This document shows positions 43,335 to 44,798 of a stretch of 44,798 bases of DNA, in pieces; the first letter of the stretch is position 1; each line of letters begins with the position of its first letter. The position numbers were made by a program, and so were the translations under genes. The DNA is from CAIWGV01 sp964515175 (GTDB taxonomy: Bacteria > Pseudomonadota > Alphaproteobacteria > UBA7879 > UBA5542). The notes beneath the pieces are model-generated. The model saw only the letters and a program-made list of their open reading frames with translations. It searched no databases and was not told where the DNA came from. The stretch is from contig CAZEUR010000005.1 in NCBI GenBank assembly GCA_964515175.1, positions 1-44,798 of the forward strand, written 5' to 3'.

Positions 43335-44789
43335 ATGAGTTTAATCAAAAAAAATACAATTAGTTTATTGGCATTTTATTTTTTTGTTTTTAGTTTTTCA
43401 GATAGTGGTGCTGTGGTGACGGATTCCTCAGAGTCTGGAGACATTGCGCGGTCTTTCCAGAGACTGAGATCAATCAGAAGAATGAAAGCCGGTAATGCGG
43501 ATACTGAGAGCATGAAAACGCTCAGAAGTATGGGTGTTTCACAAAAAGCAGCCAGAGAGGCTCTTGATAAGTATGCTGCTGCTGATTCTGGAGTGGACGA
43601 GTCTAGTGATGAGGAAGATCCCTTTATTAGTACGCTTCAAACGCATTTTAAATCAAAAAACTATTGGGAAAATCGTGAAAAGAAGGCAGAGAATGAGGCC
43701 CTTGAATATGGTGTCTTTGGACTGGCTTATCTTAATGAATCAAAAGATCTCCACCATGAATTTTTAGAGCAAAAAGAGGCAGCAAGCGAATTGGAGGCGG
43801 GGGTTTTGGATGTGGAAACGGCTTTCTTTCCCACATTGCAGGCTATTTCTACCAAAGAGGAGCTGGAAGAGTCTCGAAGTCTTTTCCAAGAACAATTAGA
43901 CAAGAAAAATGCGCTTGTTAAAAAATACAGAAGCGGAATGGATTTAGAAAATTTTTTGGTAGAGGCATATGATCTTGAAGGTCGTGGGCTTGTTGAAAAA
44001 ATTAAAGCTACAAGAAATGATCTTGTGGCAAAGTTTAATGCGTCCGAAATTGATGCAGAATCCTTACTCAAGGCCCTGATTGTTTTGGAGGGAGAAAAAA
44101 TGGCCACGGCTCGAATGGAAATTCTTCTTCAGAAGCCAAGGCTTGCATCGGATTTGCAGGCTGTGGAGCGTCAATCGGTAGCTCTTGCTCAAAAATATGG
44201 ACGACTACAATACGCCATGGGAGGGCTTTACGATCGCCTATATTCAGCTCTTTCAGAGGAGGGATATAAGGCTATTTCTGGGGGAGAAAAGGTTTACGAT
44301 GCTTTTTTAGCGTCTAAAAAATTTCAAGCGGCCACATCATGGTTCCAGACAAAATACTTTACAGAGAAAGGGCTGAAAGAAAGAAAACGTATCATTGGAG
44401 CTTTGAAAAGGACCAAGAGAATTTTTTTGGAGAACTTGGAGATTCTAAGACAGTCGCAAGATGAAGAAGCTCGGGCTCGGGCAACAAAAGAACTTCGAGC
44501 TCTTGAGGTGGATCCAGCCTTGATTGAGGAGTTGGCGGATGTTCAAAGAACGCCTGACCTTAAAAAGAGAGTGAAGAAAATCTTTCGGCACCTGAAAGAG
44601 AGAAATAACAACCTAAGTGTTGTGAGAGGAATCTTTAAGGAGCACTCTCGTGACAAAGATTCTCTTGCGATACGAAAAGCGGCTAAAGCTAGAATGTTTC
44701 ATTATTTCAAGGATTTACAAAAAGCGATAGAAGATTATCAAGCCGATCGGCAACATTTTTTAAATTCACAGAAGGAAACCAGAGCTTAG
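43335..44789 (+). CDS. Secreted coiled-coil protein of unknown function
   Basis: The 484-residue product has a signal peptide (MSLIKKNTISLLAFYFFVFS). A short acidic stretch follows (SGVDESSDEEDPF, about 88-100), then an almost entirely helical, charged mature region. Likely coiled coils span about 145-300 and 345-480. No known domain is recognised. It stops at TAG nine bases before the window end and is preceded by GGGGGAAGG. Along with the proteins at 328-2451 and 22935-24773 it forms a set of signal-peptide plus coiled-coil orphans, possibly exported effectors. Confidence 0.72.
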   Translation: MSLIKKNTISLLAFYFFVFSFSDSGAVVTDSSESGDIARSFQRLRSIRRMKAGNADTESMKTLRSMGVSQKAAREALDKYAAADSGVDESSDEEDPFISTLQTHFKSKNYWENREKKAENEALEYGVFGLAYLNESKDLHHEFLEQKEAASELEAGVLDVETAFFPTLQAISTKEELEESRSLFQEQLDKKNALVKKYRSGMDLENFLVEAYDLEGRGLVEKIKATRNDLVAKFNASEIDAESLLKALIVLEGEKMATARMEILLQKPRLASDLQAVERQSVALAQKYGRLQYAMGGLYDRLYSALSEEGYKAISGGEKVYDAFLASKKFQAATSWFQTKYFTEKGLKERKRIIGALKRTKRIFLENLEILRQSQDEEARARATKELRALEVDPALIEELADVQRTPDLKKRVKKIFRHLKERNNNLSVVRGIFKEHSRDKDSLAIRKAAKARMFHYFKDLQKAIEDYQADRQHFLNSQKETRA

Positions 44790-44798
44790 ATTGTAAAA

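Overview
The window looks like a chromosome segment of an AT-leaning alphaproteobacterium, probably host-associated. A Holosporales-like or related endosymbiont lineage is my inference from the protein families and from the many secreted orphan proteins; no rRNA is present to settle it. Housekeeping genes are typical (tolQRAB, lonB-like protease, ssb, gyrA, bolA, typA, mrp, degP, fabI, yggT-folD-DUF721, tRNA-Thr). They are interleaved with lineage-specific genes whose products carry signal peptides and with short palindromic repeats in the intergenic gaps.

Layout. 1-134: tail of a leucine-rich-repeat protein. 328-8362 (minus): a secreted coiled-coil orphan, then the envelope operon tolQ-tolR-tolA-tolB, then a Lon-family protease. 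8417-11255 (minus): a zinc metallopeptidase-like protein, a probable small RNA or leader unit with its own promoter and terminator (9159-9398), a LysR regulator and a bicupin protein. 11357-16482 (plus): a large MscS-type channel, a DUF3857/transglutaminase-like secreted protein and an SPFH/band-7 membrane protein. 16487-21091 (minus): a tightly overlapping type II secretion/type IV pilus-like operon (GspE ATPase, GspF, a GspL/PilM-PilN-like protein, a GspM/PilO-like protein). 21262-25685: a two-partner-secretion outer-membrane transporter and two secreted orphans. 25754-29225 (plus): ssb, gyrA, bolA. 29462-31142 (plus): two adjacent exported proteins, one with a cytidine-deaminase-like HxE...CxxC signature and one with an Smr nuclease domain; this is the most novel-looking locus. 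31626-36413 (plus): typA, a secreted orphan with a phosphoribosyltransferase-like motif, and an AmpG-like permease. 36879-42148: mrp (minus), degP, fabI, yggT, folD and a DUF721 protein. 42190-42264: tRNA-Thr(GGT). 42421-44789: a small outer-membrane beta-barrel and another secreted coiled-coil orphan.

The genes converge on the cell envelope. Tol-Pal maintains the outer membrane, DegP and LonB control protein quality, AmpG recycles peptidoglycan fragments, and the Gsp-like and TpsB systems move proteins across membranes. At least seven orphan proteins with signal peptides are candidate cargo or effectors. Intergenic DNA holds at least three families of palindromic repeats, including one repeat module apparently inserted into another after degP. 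GyrA carries Gln and Asn at the two positions classically linked to quinolone resistance.
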